A DNA stretch of 64,000 bases, taken from the NCBI GenBank assembly GCA_028583685.1, contig JAMXIF010000048.1, forward strand, positions 25,797,173-25,861,172, in the 5' to 3' direction. How positions within the stretch are numbered: position 1 is the first letter of the stretch; each line of letters opens with the position of its first letter. This DNA is from Petaurus breviceps papuanus (Eukaryota > Chordata > Mammalia > Diprotodontia > Petauridae). Both the position numbers and the translations under genes were made by a program. The notes beneath the pieces are model-generated. The model worked only from the letters and a program-made list of their open reading frames with translations. It was not told the origin of the DNA and did not search any database. Below are positions 45,201-58,238 of the stretch, one piece after another.

Positions 45201-48200
45201 ATTCTACATAACAACTAGTCCAATGGAAAAAAAATAAAACTTGTTCCTTTTTGAAGGTTTAAGTTAATAACCTTCATCTCTGCCTCCATTTTGCTGATAG
45301 ATATGATAGAGCTCTAGATGACACAAAGATGGAAATCCAATCTTTTAAGATCCCATTTCTAAAAATGTTTCTATTCAGACAAAAATAGGTTAAAATTTAA
45401 AATATTCATTAGAATCTATGTTAATACAACCAGAATTAGCACCATTTAATAAAAACTGTGTTGAACGTAAGAGACAAGAGCCTGCTTTAAGTCCTTGCTC
45501 CTTCACTCATTAATAACCCCGTAACATTAAACAAATCACTTCTTTCTAGGCCTTGGTTAGCCTCACTATAAAACGAGGACATGAGACTAGATCAGCAGTC
45601 AAGGTATGATCTGAGGACCCCTGGAAGAACTCAAGATGGTTCATAAAGTCACAATTATTTAAATAACAATAGTACGATATTATTTGCCTATTAAAATATT
45701 CTTTTTTTCCAACCACATCTCTGTGTGAGGCTTTATTTTCTTCCTTAACTTTAACAAAAACAACAGACTGACTGTAGAAGCAGAAATCAGCTGTTTTCTA
45801 TTAAGCTACACAGTAGAGATTTGCAAAAAATATGTAAAATGATGCCACTCTTCTATTTTTTTTTTCCTTTTGGAAAAGCTATTTTCCTGGGGCGGCCAGG
45901 TAGCACAGCTAAGTAAGAGCACCGGCCCCAGTGTTGAGAAGACCTGGAGATCGAATCCCAGGCTCAGACACTTAGCACCCACCCAGAAACACCTGGCTGT
46001 GTAACCTTGAGCAAGTTACTTAACCCCAATTGCTTAGGGGCGGCTAGGTGGCTCAGCAAGTAAGAGCACCGGCTCCAGTGTCGGGATGACCTGGATCAAA
46101 TCTGGGCTCAGATACTCAGCACCACACCTAGAAATAACTGGCCATGTAACCTTGAACAAGTTACTTAACCCCAATTGCTTTAAAAAAAAAAAAAGTTATT
46201 TTTCATAAAAATATTTAGGCCAACATGTAGTAAGTTAAACAAATTTTTTTTTCATTATCAGTTTTAATTCTGAATGTGATAAATATTGATAGCAAGGCAC
46301 AGTGGGCAGAGTGCCAGACCTCGAATCAGGAAGACTCATATTCCTGATTCATATTCATATTCAAATCTGGCCTCAGACACTTATTAACTATGTGACCCTG
46401 TACAAGTCCCTTGACCCTGTCTGCCTCAGTTTCCCCATGTGTAAATGAGCTGGAGAAGAAAATGGTAAACACTCCAGTATCTTTGCCAAGAAATCATCAA
46501 ATGGGGTTGCAAAGGGTTGGACATGATTGAAAATGAATGAACAACAAAAATATTAACTAAACCCCACAGGAACAAAAGCTTGAGAGCCTCAATAATTTGT
46601 AAGAGTATAAAGGATGCCTGAGACAAAAAATGTTTGAGAACCTTTAGACTAGATGTCAAAAGTCTCTTCAAAATCCTGTGGTTTCCTATGATTTATGGTT
46701 TCATTTGAAGAATGCAGGCTATATTCCAATCACTATAATATTAGCCATATTTTATAGAAATTTGAGATGAAAGGGGTTAAGTTACTTTTCCGAGGTCACA
46801 AAGAGAGTAAGAAGCAGAAATGGAATTCAAAACCAGGTCTTCTGACTTTAAGTATTTCAAGACTTTCTCCTATAGTATTTCTCAAAATTTTTTTAAAGGA
46901 AAAGTATGCAATTAAAATTAGAAATAGCAAGGCAAAGTTGAGAGGAAACTGACCTTGAGGTTAAGACCTCTGATTCAAAAGGGCTCTGTGACTCCGGGAC
47001 AACTCACTGGACATCTCAGTGGTCTAGGCAACTTTCTAAGACACTAATTTGCAGAGAAGAATGTAGCCAATGCAAAGAGTGAATTTCCTAAGAATTCCCT
47101 AACAGCAGTGAAATCACAGGGCCTGTCTCTTATGCATAAAAATAATACCAACTGCAAGCCATACTCGCGCTGGGTTTTTTTTTTTTTTAGCAAGTCAGAT
47201 TTAAGGAGGGGAAAGTATGATTGGACCAAAAAAGAAAAAGTAGTCAGACCAAAGTGATAATATTTGCACTACTGTCCTCACAGGATTGTTGTAAACCTTA
47301 GACATAAAAATGGAGGCCACCACAGGCTGTTAAATTTCCTCCACTTGAGACTGCTCCCTAATGTAGTCCTTATTTTCTAAGATGGAGTCAACCAATTAAA
47401 GATCCTTGGATAAATAAAGGCTGCAAATTATAAATGTCAAACTTCTTTATTGGAAGTTGTACCAAAGAGACATAGCTGACTATACCCATCACTAAAATGA
47501 AGAATGTTCTTCTTTCTGGAGGCATGAATAACTAACACAACTTGATAACCATCCTGCTTATAAAGATTTTGTTTCTATAGCCAGAAATAAGACCACTTCC
47601 AGAGTTTTAGGGAGGCTATTTTTGGCCTTTAGGAGAAGTCTCACTTTTAAAAATTGCTTCCAACCTCAAAGGGAAACAATATGGAGAAAAGATATGCCAA
47701 ACACGGAACACTAAAAGTAAAAGATGGCTGTTGAAATAGCAAAAATATACTAACAGAGAATGAGATGGGGCTATTTTTAGAAGTCAAACATTCTAGGCAG
47801 GAGATAAAAAGTACTTCTGGGGAAATGAAGATCAAAGTCACAATTTAAGGCAGTGGAAACTAGCACTAGGTTTTCAAGCTTTCTTTTCTATTCCCAGGCA
47901 GAGGTAAAATCTTAAATCCATGGGGCCTTCTATTCTAAAACTGCTTCCCTCACTTCCCCTCCTCCACGACACACCTATTTTTAACAAGGCTCGATCCCTG
48001 TCACAGCATGAGGGTATGAAGCATGGTTAATGAATGCAGATCTGTATCCGGGACTGCTCTGACCCCATCTATTACTCAGCCCTGGATCACCTTGGCACTC
48101 CCCAGACTGAGGCTGAGGAGAAGGGCCCCATTTCCCCCAATATCACCACTCCGTAGGGTGGGGTACTATACAGTTAAAGACACCCATCTCTTCCATTTCT

Positions 48201-48945
48201 AAACAGGTAAAACCAACCACTCCACATTTTTCCAAACTTGGCCCATCCCTCCAGTCCTCACACCTGTATTCAGTCCCAGGCCGGTGGGATGGGGAAATCA
48301 GGACTCAGAGAACTCAAGGGGGAAGTTCCCGGAGGCTGCCAATCTCTTTACACGAAGCAGGGGTGGGGGCGTAAATCACCAGGCAGGGGAAAAAAGGTGC
48401 TGACCACCTGGGCGGGGGTTCCCTTGATAAATCTTTCCTAGCTTTAGCGGGTTCTACAGTGTATGGGGTAAGTTAAATATGCAGGAAAGAACAAGAATGG
48501 GAAGAGAGGAAGCTCAGAACCGAAGGACCTGCGGGATGCAGCTGGGTGGGAAAAGGTCTCCGAAATCGGGGAGCACCCTGGAAGGCTCGGGGGTGACCGG
48601 GGTCGGTGGGGTGGTAAGGCCATTCAGACACGGGCGCTCACTACCTCTCCAGGGTCCATCTTCCCTTCCCCCCTCCTTCTCTCTCCACCGTCTCCCCCCT
48701 CTCCTCCGGGTCTCTCTCCCTGCCCGTGCTCCCTCCTCCCTCTTTCCCTCCCCAGAGCCCTCGCGGGTGGCGGAAGGATATTGCCGCAGCAGGCTGTCCA
48801 CCTCCCCGGGGTCCGGGTCCGAGTCCGGGCCCGGCTCCGCCGCCGCTGCCGCCGCCGCCTCCTCCTGCTCGTCGACGAACTTGTTCTCGTCGAACTCGTC
48901 TATGTCCACCTTGCGGAAGCGCGAGGACAGCGTGTTCCGGGCCAT
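33500..48945 (-). CDS. ARPC5L: ARPC5L, actin-related protein 2/3 complex subunit 5-like, complete CDS in 4 exons
   Basis: ARPC5L is the isoform of the ARPC5 (p16) subunit of the seven-subunit Arp2/3 complex, which nucleates branched actin filaments in the cytoplasm. Coding exons, in transcript order on the minus strand: 48945-48782, 40600-40528, 38735-38559 and 33562-33500. They sum to 477 nt, or 158 residues plus stop, against 153 in human as I remember it. The five extra residues are in the Ala/Asp/Pro-rich N-terminal linker. The start ATG at 48945 sits in a good Kozak context (CCGCCATGG). The first intron (40601-48781, 8.2 kb) is AT-AC and of U12 type; the other two are GT-AG. The gene starts in a CpG island and converges on GOLGA1. 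Confidence 0.97.
33918..34091 (-). repeat. tRNA-derived SINE, type C, in ARPC5L intron 3
   Basis: T run, gcaattggggttaagtgatt, aggatttgaactcaggttct, atgccatctagccacccc. Flanked by gtttaaacgttt and gtttaaagttt. Confidence 0.9.
34420..35000 (+). repeat. Copy of the dispersed ancient repeat family
   Basis: ccttgcccttgtggagcttt, gcctggcttaggaatcttaa, aaaagggagccagtgaaggt, then gagaatgatcgaatcagaga. Confidence 0.5.
35730..36840 (+). mobile_element. L2 LINE 3' region (about 1.1 kb) in ARPC5L intron 3
   Basis: C/T-rich L2 sequence: tctaatcatgtcacccctct, gctcaaaaattttgccaaat, tgttgcataatctgggatcc, then the 3' end ccagcacacagcaagtacct. The frames are broken. 37160-38550 beyond it shows a weak MIR (36950-37130) and otherwise nothing recognised. 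Confidence 0.75.
38559..38735 (-). CDS. ARPC5L: ARPC5L exon 3
   Basis: Fifty-nine codons, [20 protein letters not shown] to AVLLQWHEK, with one apparent change from human (Ile for Val in DRNGIDLL). The acceptor is ctttgcag and the donor is AAG|gtatgt. Confidence 0.97.
38940..39185 (+). repeat. Near full-length CORE-SINE/MIR copy in ARPC5L intron 2
   Basis: cttgaagtctaaggtctgcc, tttgcctcagtttccttgtc, aaagtgctttgtaaaacaaa, then gcaatgtgagctatcagcta. A second weaker copy is at 39570-39735. Confidence 0.72.
39735..40030 (+). repeat. Degenerate tandem array, unit about 35-50 bp, probably from a SINE tail
   Basis: Six or so units of the form CCTTCC..CC(T)AACATCCTACCTTC..AG: cccttccccactcctaacat, cccttccatggccaacatcc, ctctcagtgccaacattgta, aaccaatattctgtgtccaa. 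The unit resembles the GGTCCCTTCCAGCTCTAACATTCTATG tail of CORE-SINEs (split here: GGTCCCTTCCAGCTC / TAACATTCTATG). It lies directly after a MIR copy. Confidence 0.55.
40040..40215. repeat. Probable ancient non-autonomous element
   Basis: tttgtatcatggaccccttt, ggctgtctggaaaagtctat, aaaatacataggctaacaca. I recognise the pattern as an old mammalian repeat but cannot assign the family. Confidence 0.4.
40528..40600 (-). CDS. ARPC5L: ARPC5L exon 2 (73 nt)
   Basis: Found by homology; it is too short for an isolated open frame. With the split codon it encodes [20 protein letters not shown] then QAVK, matching human except one residue. The acceptor is GATGCAC, ending in AC, and the donor is AAG|gtaaac. 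Joining CGGCA to AGGTGATATG restores the codons for R-Q-G-D-M exactly. Confidence 0.95.
40601..40622 (-). promoter_or_regulatory. ARPC5L: U12-type branch site and AC acceptor, ARPC5L intron 1
   Basis: On the minus strand TCCTTGAC (40622-40615) matches the U12 branch-site consensus TCCTTRAY. The intron ends in AC at 40602-40601, 15 nt after the branch A. There is no pyrimidine tract, as expected for this intron class. Confidence 0.92.
40975..41215 (+). repeat. L2 LINE 3' end in ARPC5L intron 1
   Basis: acaacttgagggcaggtacg, acagtaggtgcttaataaat, gttttttgcttgattt: the L2 3' hallmark. Confidence 0.7.
42045..42345 (+). repeat. MIR head and tRNA-derived SINE carrying a (CA)n array
   Basis: 42045-42140 is MIR-like (acatggagtcagaaaaagaa). 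42140-42345 has the type C SINE parts: aaagttcaaattcagcctca, gacacttcacaca..., gaccttgggcaagtcactta, accccaactgccccctccaa. The microsatellite sits exactly where type C copies read cacttaacac. Confidence 0.75.
42217..42277 (+). repeat. (CA)n microsatellite, about 30 units
   Basis: An uninterrupted 61-bp CA run. It produces the Thr-His and Cys-Val open frames on the two strands, which are not genes. Confidence 0.98.
42345..42610 (+). repeat. CR1/L3-type LINE 3' fragment
   Basis: agatggattagacttgttct, aagaaaaaacttcctcaaaa, ttaaagctgtccagaaatgg: a forward CR1/L3 3' end, split from its 5' part by the SINE upstream or truncated. Confidence 0.75.
43432..43590 (-). repeat. tRNA-derived SINE, type C
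   Basis: gcaattggggttaagtgact, aatttgaactcgggtcctcc, ctgactccagggccagtgct, then ctgtgccacctagccactcc. Confidence 0.9.
43840..44770. repeat. Cluster of four old MIR/CORE-SINE copies
   Basis: 43840-44030 (+, ttagccctgtgaccttgtgc), 44040-44175 (+, ttaggcaagccacctaaact), 44180-44350 (+, gttggtccagatggactctt) and 44640-44770 (-, ttaaatgacttgcccagggt). The next 44770-45580 shows nothing recognised. Confidence 0.6.
45889..46192 (+). repeat. Dimeric tRNA-derived SINE (A-B), copy 2
   Basis: Monomer A (45889-46036): ggggcggccaggtagcacag, cacccacccagaaacacctg, ending cccaattgctta. It continues directly into monomer B (46037-46192): ggggcggctaggtggctcag, caccacacctagaaataact, ending caattgcttt plus A run. 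There is no A tail between A and B. The flanks (aaagctattttcc and aaagttatttttc) look like one target duplication around the whole dimer. Confidence 0.9.
46283..46552 (+). repeat. Marsupial SINE with RTE-type tail (MAR1-like)
   Basis: Head ggcacagtgggcagagtgcc, then aatctggcctcagacactta, ctgtctgcctcagtttcccc, gagaagaaaatggtaaacac, tccagtatctttgccaagaa, ending with gaatgaacaacaa. The tail resembles the RTE-derived 3' end of marsupial MAR1 SINEs. A 19-bp direct repeat of attcatattc units lies within it. Flanks aaatattgat and aaatattaac. Confidence 0.75.
46655..48560. other. 5' part of ARPC5L intron 1, little recognised
   Basis: A MIR-like piece at 46760-46870 (-) and a trace at 46945-47040 (+). 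Otherwise 47040-48560 shows no gene, RNA or repeat that I can name. It rises in GC content towards the CpG island. Confidence 0.5.
48774..48781 (-). promoter_or_regulatory. ARPC5L: U12-type AT-AC donor site, ARPC5L intron 1
   Basis: The first eight intron bases on the minus strand are ATATCCTT, the exact consensus of a U12-dependent AT-AC 5' splice site. There is no GT donor at this exon boundary that keeps the conserved frame. Confidence 0.93.
48782..48945 (-). CDS. ARPC5L: ARPC5L exon 1 (coding part)
   Basis: Encodes [20 protein letters not shown] then NKFVDEQEE, seven Ala, [18 protein letters not shown] and two bases (CA) of the next codon. This closely follows the human N-terminus. Reading on in frame gives nonsense after the LLRQ position, which marks the exon end at the ATATCCTT donor. 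Confidence 0.95.
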
Positions 48946-49727
48946 GGCGGGGGCCGCCTCCGCCTCCCGCAAAACGCCGGAAGAGAGAAGGAGAGAGCGA
49001 GAAAATAGCGCAGGGACAGTGCTGGGAGCCCGGCAACGGCCCCGGCAACAGTCCGGGAGACGACTCCGCCGCGCCGCGCCGCGCGCCGCGACGCACACCC
49101 GCTTCCGGCCAGGGCCGGAACCGGATGTTGGTCTGCTGGGAGGGCGGGACCGAAGGGGCGGGGCTGGATTTGGGGAGGCAAGGAGGCTGCTTTATCCTGG
49201 CGAGGCTGACTCCAAGTTGTTTCTCCCAGGTGGCTACGGCAGTGGCGGCGGCGGTTGAGGCGGCGGGGTGGGGGGTGGGGGGGTGGGATCGGGTGGAGGG
49301 GCGTGGTGGTAAATAATCATTCTAAACCGAGGTTCCTACCCTGTAAATCCTACTTTACGGAGCTTTCCCCCATTTCCAAGAGCCCAGGGAGGTCAGAAGG
49401 GGGAGAACTAATAGTTGTCTTCTGCATTTGAGTAACCTGAAGTCTAGAAAGGGAAGCTGGGGCATATCTGAGGTCCCTTCCAGACCCAGCAATCTGAGAA
49501 TTTGTGAGTGATTTAACCCAGCTGGCAGAGGGAGTCAACAAGCATTGATTGTTGTTACTACTCGCCAGGCACTGTGCCCAGGGAAAGGGAGACAGAGAAA
49601 GGTTTAAAAAAGAAAAGTTCCCTGCCCTCAAGGAGCTCAGTCTACTGGGGAGACTATCCAAACAACTATGAGCAAATGACATGTAGAGGCTAAATTGGCG
49701 ATAATCCCAGAGGGAAGGCTTGTGTTT

Positions 49728-49910
49728 GTCCTTTGTTGTTGAAGACAGTGACTTCAGGGAGATGATGACACGACTTGCAGTTGACTTTGATTTGAGAGAG
49801 AGGGCTGTGTAAGGTCACCAGCCTCATTTTCTTCTCCAGGGCCACCTTGGTCCAGTGACCAGATATTCGTCAGGACAGCTGGAGATGGCCCAGAATGACC
49901 CTGGCCCTTT
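49728..49910 (+). repeat. Fragment of a marsupial RTE-type retroposon
   Basis: gtttgtcctttgttgttgaa, gatgatgacacgacttgcag, gtaaggtcaccagcctcatt, ggagatggcccagaatgacc. I recognise this as the RTE-derived repeat common in marsupials. No intact frame. Confidence 0.7.
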
Positions 49911-52324
49911 CAGGCTAAAATCTTTCTCACTTTGAGGTAATGCCTATTCAGTGAATAGGCTTCTTTAAGAAGTGAGTAAAGGGATGGTCCCTTTAATCAG
50001 AAAGAAAAAAAGGGGGGGGGGGAGGAGGGAAGAGTGAAAAAGACTTCTTGCAATCATTCATTAAACATTTATTAAGCACCTATTATGTACTAAATTGTGC
50101 TAAATGCTAAGCATAAAAAAGGGGCAAAACAGTCTTGCCCACAAGAAGCTTACTTAATGGACTTGAAGGAAGATGAAGCAAGGAAATGGAATTGAAGAGG
50201 GAGAGAATTCTAGGCATGGAGCACAGCTTTCCCCTTTAATCAAAGGGATCCCAGAGGTGAAGGGTATTGATGAGGTAAGAGTACCAAGGCTGATATGTGA
50301 TTTTGCAGAATGATGAGGTTCCTGGGGGAACCTGACTGACTGCTAAGTACTTTACAAATATTCTCTCTTTTGATCATATGATTACAACTCTAGGAGAGCC
50401 AGGACTATCACTTATCTTTGCCTTGCCTTTAATGATGATGAATCACACATTACAATACATATAGGAGCTGTCCAATAAATAAATGTTCATTGAATGAACC
50501 TTACAGAGGGGCAGACATTTCCAAAGAAGGGAAATGACCTGCTCAGGACCACATAGGATTTAGAGCTGGATGGGACCTTAGAGATTACCTAGTCAAAACC
50601 CTTTTATAATGAGGACTAAGAAAGTGAAGCCCAGTGCAAGGAAATGATTTGCCAAAAATCACTAATCTAGTAACTCGAAAAGTAGAGATTAAAACCTGGT
50701 CCTTGGACTCCAAATCAAGTGCTCTCCTGACTAACAGATCCAGCTAAGAACTTTTTGTTACTTCCCTTGAGTATCTTTTACAGGGGTCCATACAGCCTCC
50801 CAGGCTTTAAAACTCAATCTGCCAAAAGATAAAAATGTAATCCATGGCACGATCATCCAGCAATTACACAAAGAAATTAATACAAGAAAGGGAGTTGGGA
50901 GAAGTGCAAGATTATGTGAGTAACGGCGGAGAACTATGTGAAGGCCCAACAATCTTTACCTGGTCTGTCCCAGAGGCACCAATTTCTGGCTTTTCCTTTC
51001 TTATATCCTGGGAAAGCTTTGGGGTGAATAGTAGCAGATTCTTTGTCTTGACCTACCTGTGTCATAGTTTTATGAGGAAAACATTTTGTGGATGTTAAAA
51101 TGCTGGAGAGATATGCTACTGTTGTTGTACTAATTTTCCATTCTCCAACTCCAAAAGGCACTTTTGGAAAGTAATTCATATCTTGGGGGTTAGGGATTGA
51201 CATCCTCAGTGGGAGAAGGAGCAGTTATTATTGTCACTTGACATTCATGAAGCGCCCACAGCCTGCTGGGTACTGTACCAGCTACAGAAACAGCCCCTGC
51301 CCCTGCCTCTGTTGCTTAGCATCAACTGGTAACTACACATTAGAGATGTTAGTTGCTGACAGGTTGCATGTGTGAGCTAGATATAACCAAACAATTTCCA
51401 GGAATGAAGTGACATCAGAGGATTAGTCTTAATAAGGAATGTAGACACTGTATAAATCCAATCCCTGCATTTTTAGGGCTCAGAGAAGGAAGTGACTTGC
51501 CCAAGATCACGTGGGGAATAAGTAGTGAAGCCAGCATTCCAATTCAGGTTCCAGACACCAGGGGATGAACACAGCTAGAGAGTTTCAAAAAACCTGTCTT
51601 ATCTTTCCCACATCCCTAAATGGTAGGTTTGGGAAGGAAAACTAAAAGCCAAGATCTTTCCAATTTCTTGAATTCTGGTCCAGATCCCTTCTACCACTAA
51701 AATAAGTCTAGTTATGGAAAATACTGTTATGTCAAACATTCATGTATAAACATAATTCATAATGGTATTCTTTATTATTTTTGTACTTTATAGTTATAGG
51801 GAGGCATTATGAATGGAATTGAACTGAGTCAAAGGGCCTGGATTTTATCCTCAGCTCTTCTGCTGGCTTGATGCTTTTTGGGGACAGATTTCAAGTAGCC
51901 AGGTTTAGAATTCAGTTATTATCCTTTTCTGAACCTCTTTGAAATAAAGGGCTAAGTCTTAAAGGATCTCTCAAGGCCCTTTAACTCTTAAAGGGTTTGC
52001 CCAGCTCTAATATTCTGTGTTCTGACATCTATGTCTTATGAGCCTTTCCATCTCTAATATATATTCTATATACTAACATTCTACATTTTCGTATTCCTTG
52101 CTTACACATATATTATCTAGTTCAAATCATGGAATCCTGGTTTTCCTACTTGCCATTTGTGTGATCTTGGCCCTTTAACTTCCTTGGGATTCAGTTTCCA
52201 CATCTATACAAAGGTGATTAGACTAGACTAGTTCTAAGGTTCTTTCCAGCTTTAACTATGATACTAGTGTGCTATTATTTCTTGTGAGTCTCACTAGTGA
52301 GGTAGACAGTGTGTAATTGTCCCC

Positions 52325-52770
52325 CAGGATGAATCAGTTAGCAAGCACTTATTAAGCACCTACTGTGTTTCAGGCACTGTGCTAAGCTCTGGAAATACAG
52401 ATAAAAATGAAACAATCCCTACCCTTAAGGAGCTCCATTCTAATGGGGGAGTCAGCATGTACACATGTAAGTTTATGTCGATGTAAGTATATATATGCAT
52501 ATATATATATTTAAATACAAAATTAATACAAGGTCATTGTCGGTGAAAGTGCCCTAGAAACTAGTGAGATCAGGAATGGTTTCTTGTAAAAGATAGGGGG
52601 GTTGTGGGGAGGAACTGTGGAAGGAAGGAATTCCAGGCATAGGCACAGCAAGTGCAAAGACAGGGAGACTGGAGCCCACAGAACAAGATCAGTAAGACTG
52701 TACTGCTAGTTATGTGCAGGTTAGGAATGTGTGAAGAATACTGGAAAGGTAGGATTGATTGATTTTACAG
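52325..52770 (+). repeat. Copy of the dispersed ancient repeat family, 5' end well kept
   Basis: cttattaagcacctactgtg, ggcactgtgctaagctctgg, cccttaaggagctccattct, aggaattccaggcataggca, gcaagtgcaaagacagggag. It contains a short (AT)n run near 52490-52512. Confidence 0.65.
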
Positions 52771-52807
52771 AAGGGAAAACTGAGGTCTTACATTGTGTTC
52801 TGTTTTG

Positions 52808-52957
52808 TTTTGGGTTTTTTTGGAGGGCAGTTGGGGTTAAGTGACTTGCCCAAGGTCACAGGCTAGTTTTTGTGTTAAGTGTCTGAGGCAGAGATTTGAA
52901 CTCAGATTCTCCTGACTTCAGGGCCGGTGCTCTATTCAATGCGCCACCTAGCAGCCC
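52808..52957 (-). repeat. tRNA-derived SINE, type C, 300 bp upstream of RPL35
   Basis: gcagttggggttaagtgact, gatttgaactcagattctcc, tcaatgcgccacctagcagc. Flanks ttacattgtgttct and ttacattctgttct form the target duplication. Confidence 0.92.
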
Positions 52958-53256
52958 CTTTACATTCTGTTCTAAAGGTGAAGTCCAAGTTGTTCAGAGA
53001 AATTTGATGGGGGAGGAATCGAGGAGGTCTTCCAGGTGGAAGAGCCTAAACTAAGCGGTGAAAAATGGAAGCAGCTCTAGAGAAGCCCTGGCTATAACCG
53101 TGGGTAGGTGTGCCTTAAGAGGCCGGCTACCTCTCCTTCCTCGCCCCTCTTTCTGGGCGGACTGTACCATTCTCCGAACATCTCACCCTTCTTCCCCTTG
53201 GGCTTGGTCGCTCCCGTGACCCGGTAGTAGTTCTAAGGGTCGGCCCCTCCCCTTCC

Positions 53257-53300
53257 CTCTTTCCTCTCCGAGCCGCTGGCGGTGTGTCTCTTCTGCGATC

Positions 53301-53303
<3 letters not shown>
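53257..53303 (+). CDS. RPL35: RPL35 exon 1: 5' TOP leader and start codon only
   Basis: A pyrimidine tract CTCTTTCCTCTCCG at 53257-53270 is a good 5' TOP start for a ribosomal protein mRNA. The exon ends exactly at the start codon, ATG|gtgagc, so codon 2 (GCA) is the first base triplet of exon 2. The start site at about 53257 is inferred. Reading the ATG on into the intron gives an unrelated Arg/Pro-rich frame. Confidence 0.85.
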
Positions 53304-58007
<4,704 letters not shown>

Positions 58008-58022
58008 TTTGTTGAGGTGCCC

Positions 58023-58028
58023 AATAAA
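58023..58028 (+). terminator. RPL35: RPL35 poly(A) signal AATAAA
   Basis: AATAAA at 16 nt after the stop, then a TG-rich stretch (cctgtgtagtgctg) about 20-35 nt on. The very short 3' UTR is typical of ribosomal protein genes. Confidence 0.9.
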
Positions 58029-58115
58029 AAGACAAATTGTTATAACCTGTGTAGTGCTGAAGAAGACTGACTCTTGGTCCCTTTCAAGAAGCTGAGGCTG
58101 TAATGTGTTGACTCT

Positions 58116-58121
58116 TTTATT
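58116..58121 (-). terminator. WDR38: WDR38 poly(A) signal AATAAA
   Basis: AATAAA on the minus strand (TTTATT on plus), 118 nt after the WDR38 stop. It faces the RPL35 signal at 58023-58028, so the two mRNA ends are within about 60 bp or may overlap. Confidence 0.7.
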
Positions 58122-58238
58122 GGTTACCGTGTAGGGTATTCATTTCATAAGGAGACTTAGTTTCTCTTGATAGTTGAATTTAAGGTTAACCCCAATGCTT
58201 TTTCTTTTAAACCCTTTAAGACTTGGGTCTTAGGATTT

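Larger units (their letters stand above)
45593..46646 (+). mobile_element. Ancient hAT-type DNA transposon with perfect 8-bp target duplication, hosting three SINE units
   Basis: Starts cagcagtcaaggtatgatct and ends with the reverse complement of taaaggttctcaaacattt, worn forms of the CAGTGGTTCTCAAA inverted end. Flanked by gactagat at 45585-45592 and again at 46647-46654. The interior contains atcagctgttttctattaag and agagatttgcaaaaaatatg, as in old mammalian MER1-type (Charlie-like) elements. It has no coding capacity. The SINE dimer (45889-46192) and a MAR1-like SINE (46283-46552) were inserted later. Confidence 0.75.
48560..49290 (-). promoter_or_regulatory. ARPC5L: CpG island and probable promoter of ARPC5L
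   Basis: A dense run of CpG and GC-rich sequence covers exon 1 and about 350 bp upstream of the ATG. Around 49100-49135 there are two CCGGAA/TTCCGG cores (cttccggcc, gccggaacc), which resemble ETS-family sites common in housekeeping promoters. No TATA box was seen. The exact start site cannot be read from the sequence. Confidence 0.75.
49300..53129. other. Intergenic region between the divergent ARPC5L and RPL35
   Basis: No gene seen. It contains dispersed-family copies (49525-49725, 50055-50330, 52325-52770), an RTE fragment (49728-49910), MIR pieces (about 50510-50730 and 51450-51560, both reverse), a CORE-SINE-tail-like repeat stretch (51950-52110) and a type C SINE (52808-52957). 50740-51440 is unremarkable. 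Confidence 0.55.

Noticed and set aside
48479-49258. A 259-residue open frame on the plus strand across the ARPC5L exon 1 CpG island, with overlapping long frames on both strands
   Set aside because: It is antisense to a proven exon in GC-rich DNA, where stops are rare. The product is low-complexity Arg/Ser/Pro/Gly with no similarity I recognise.
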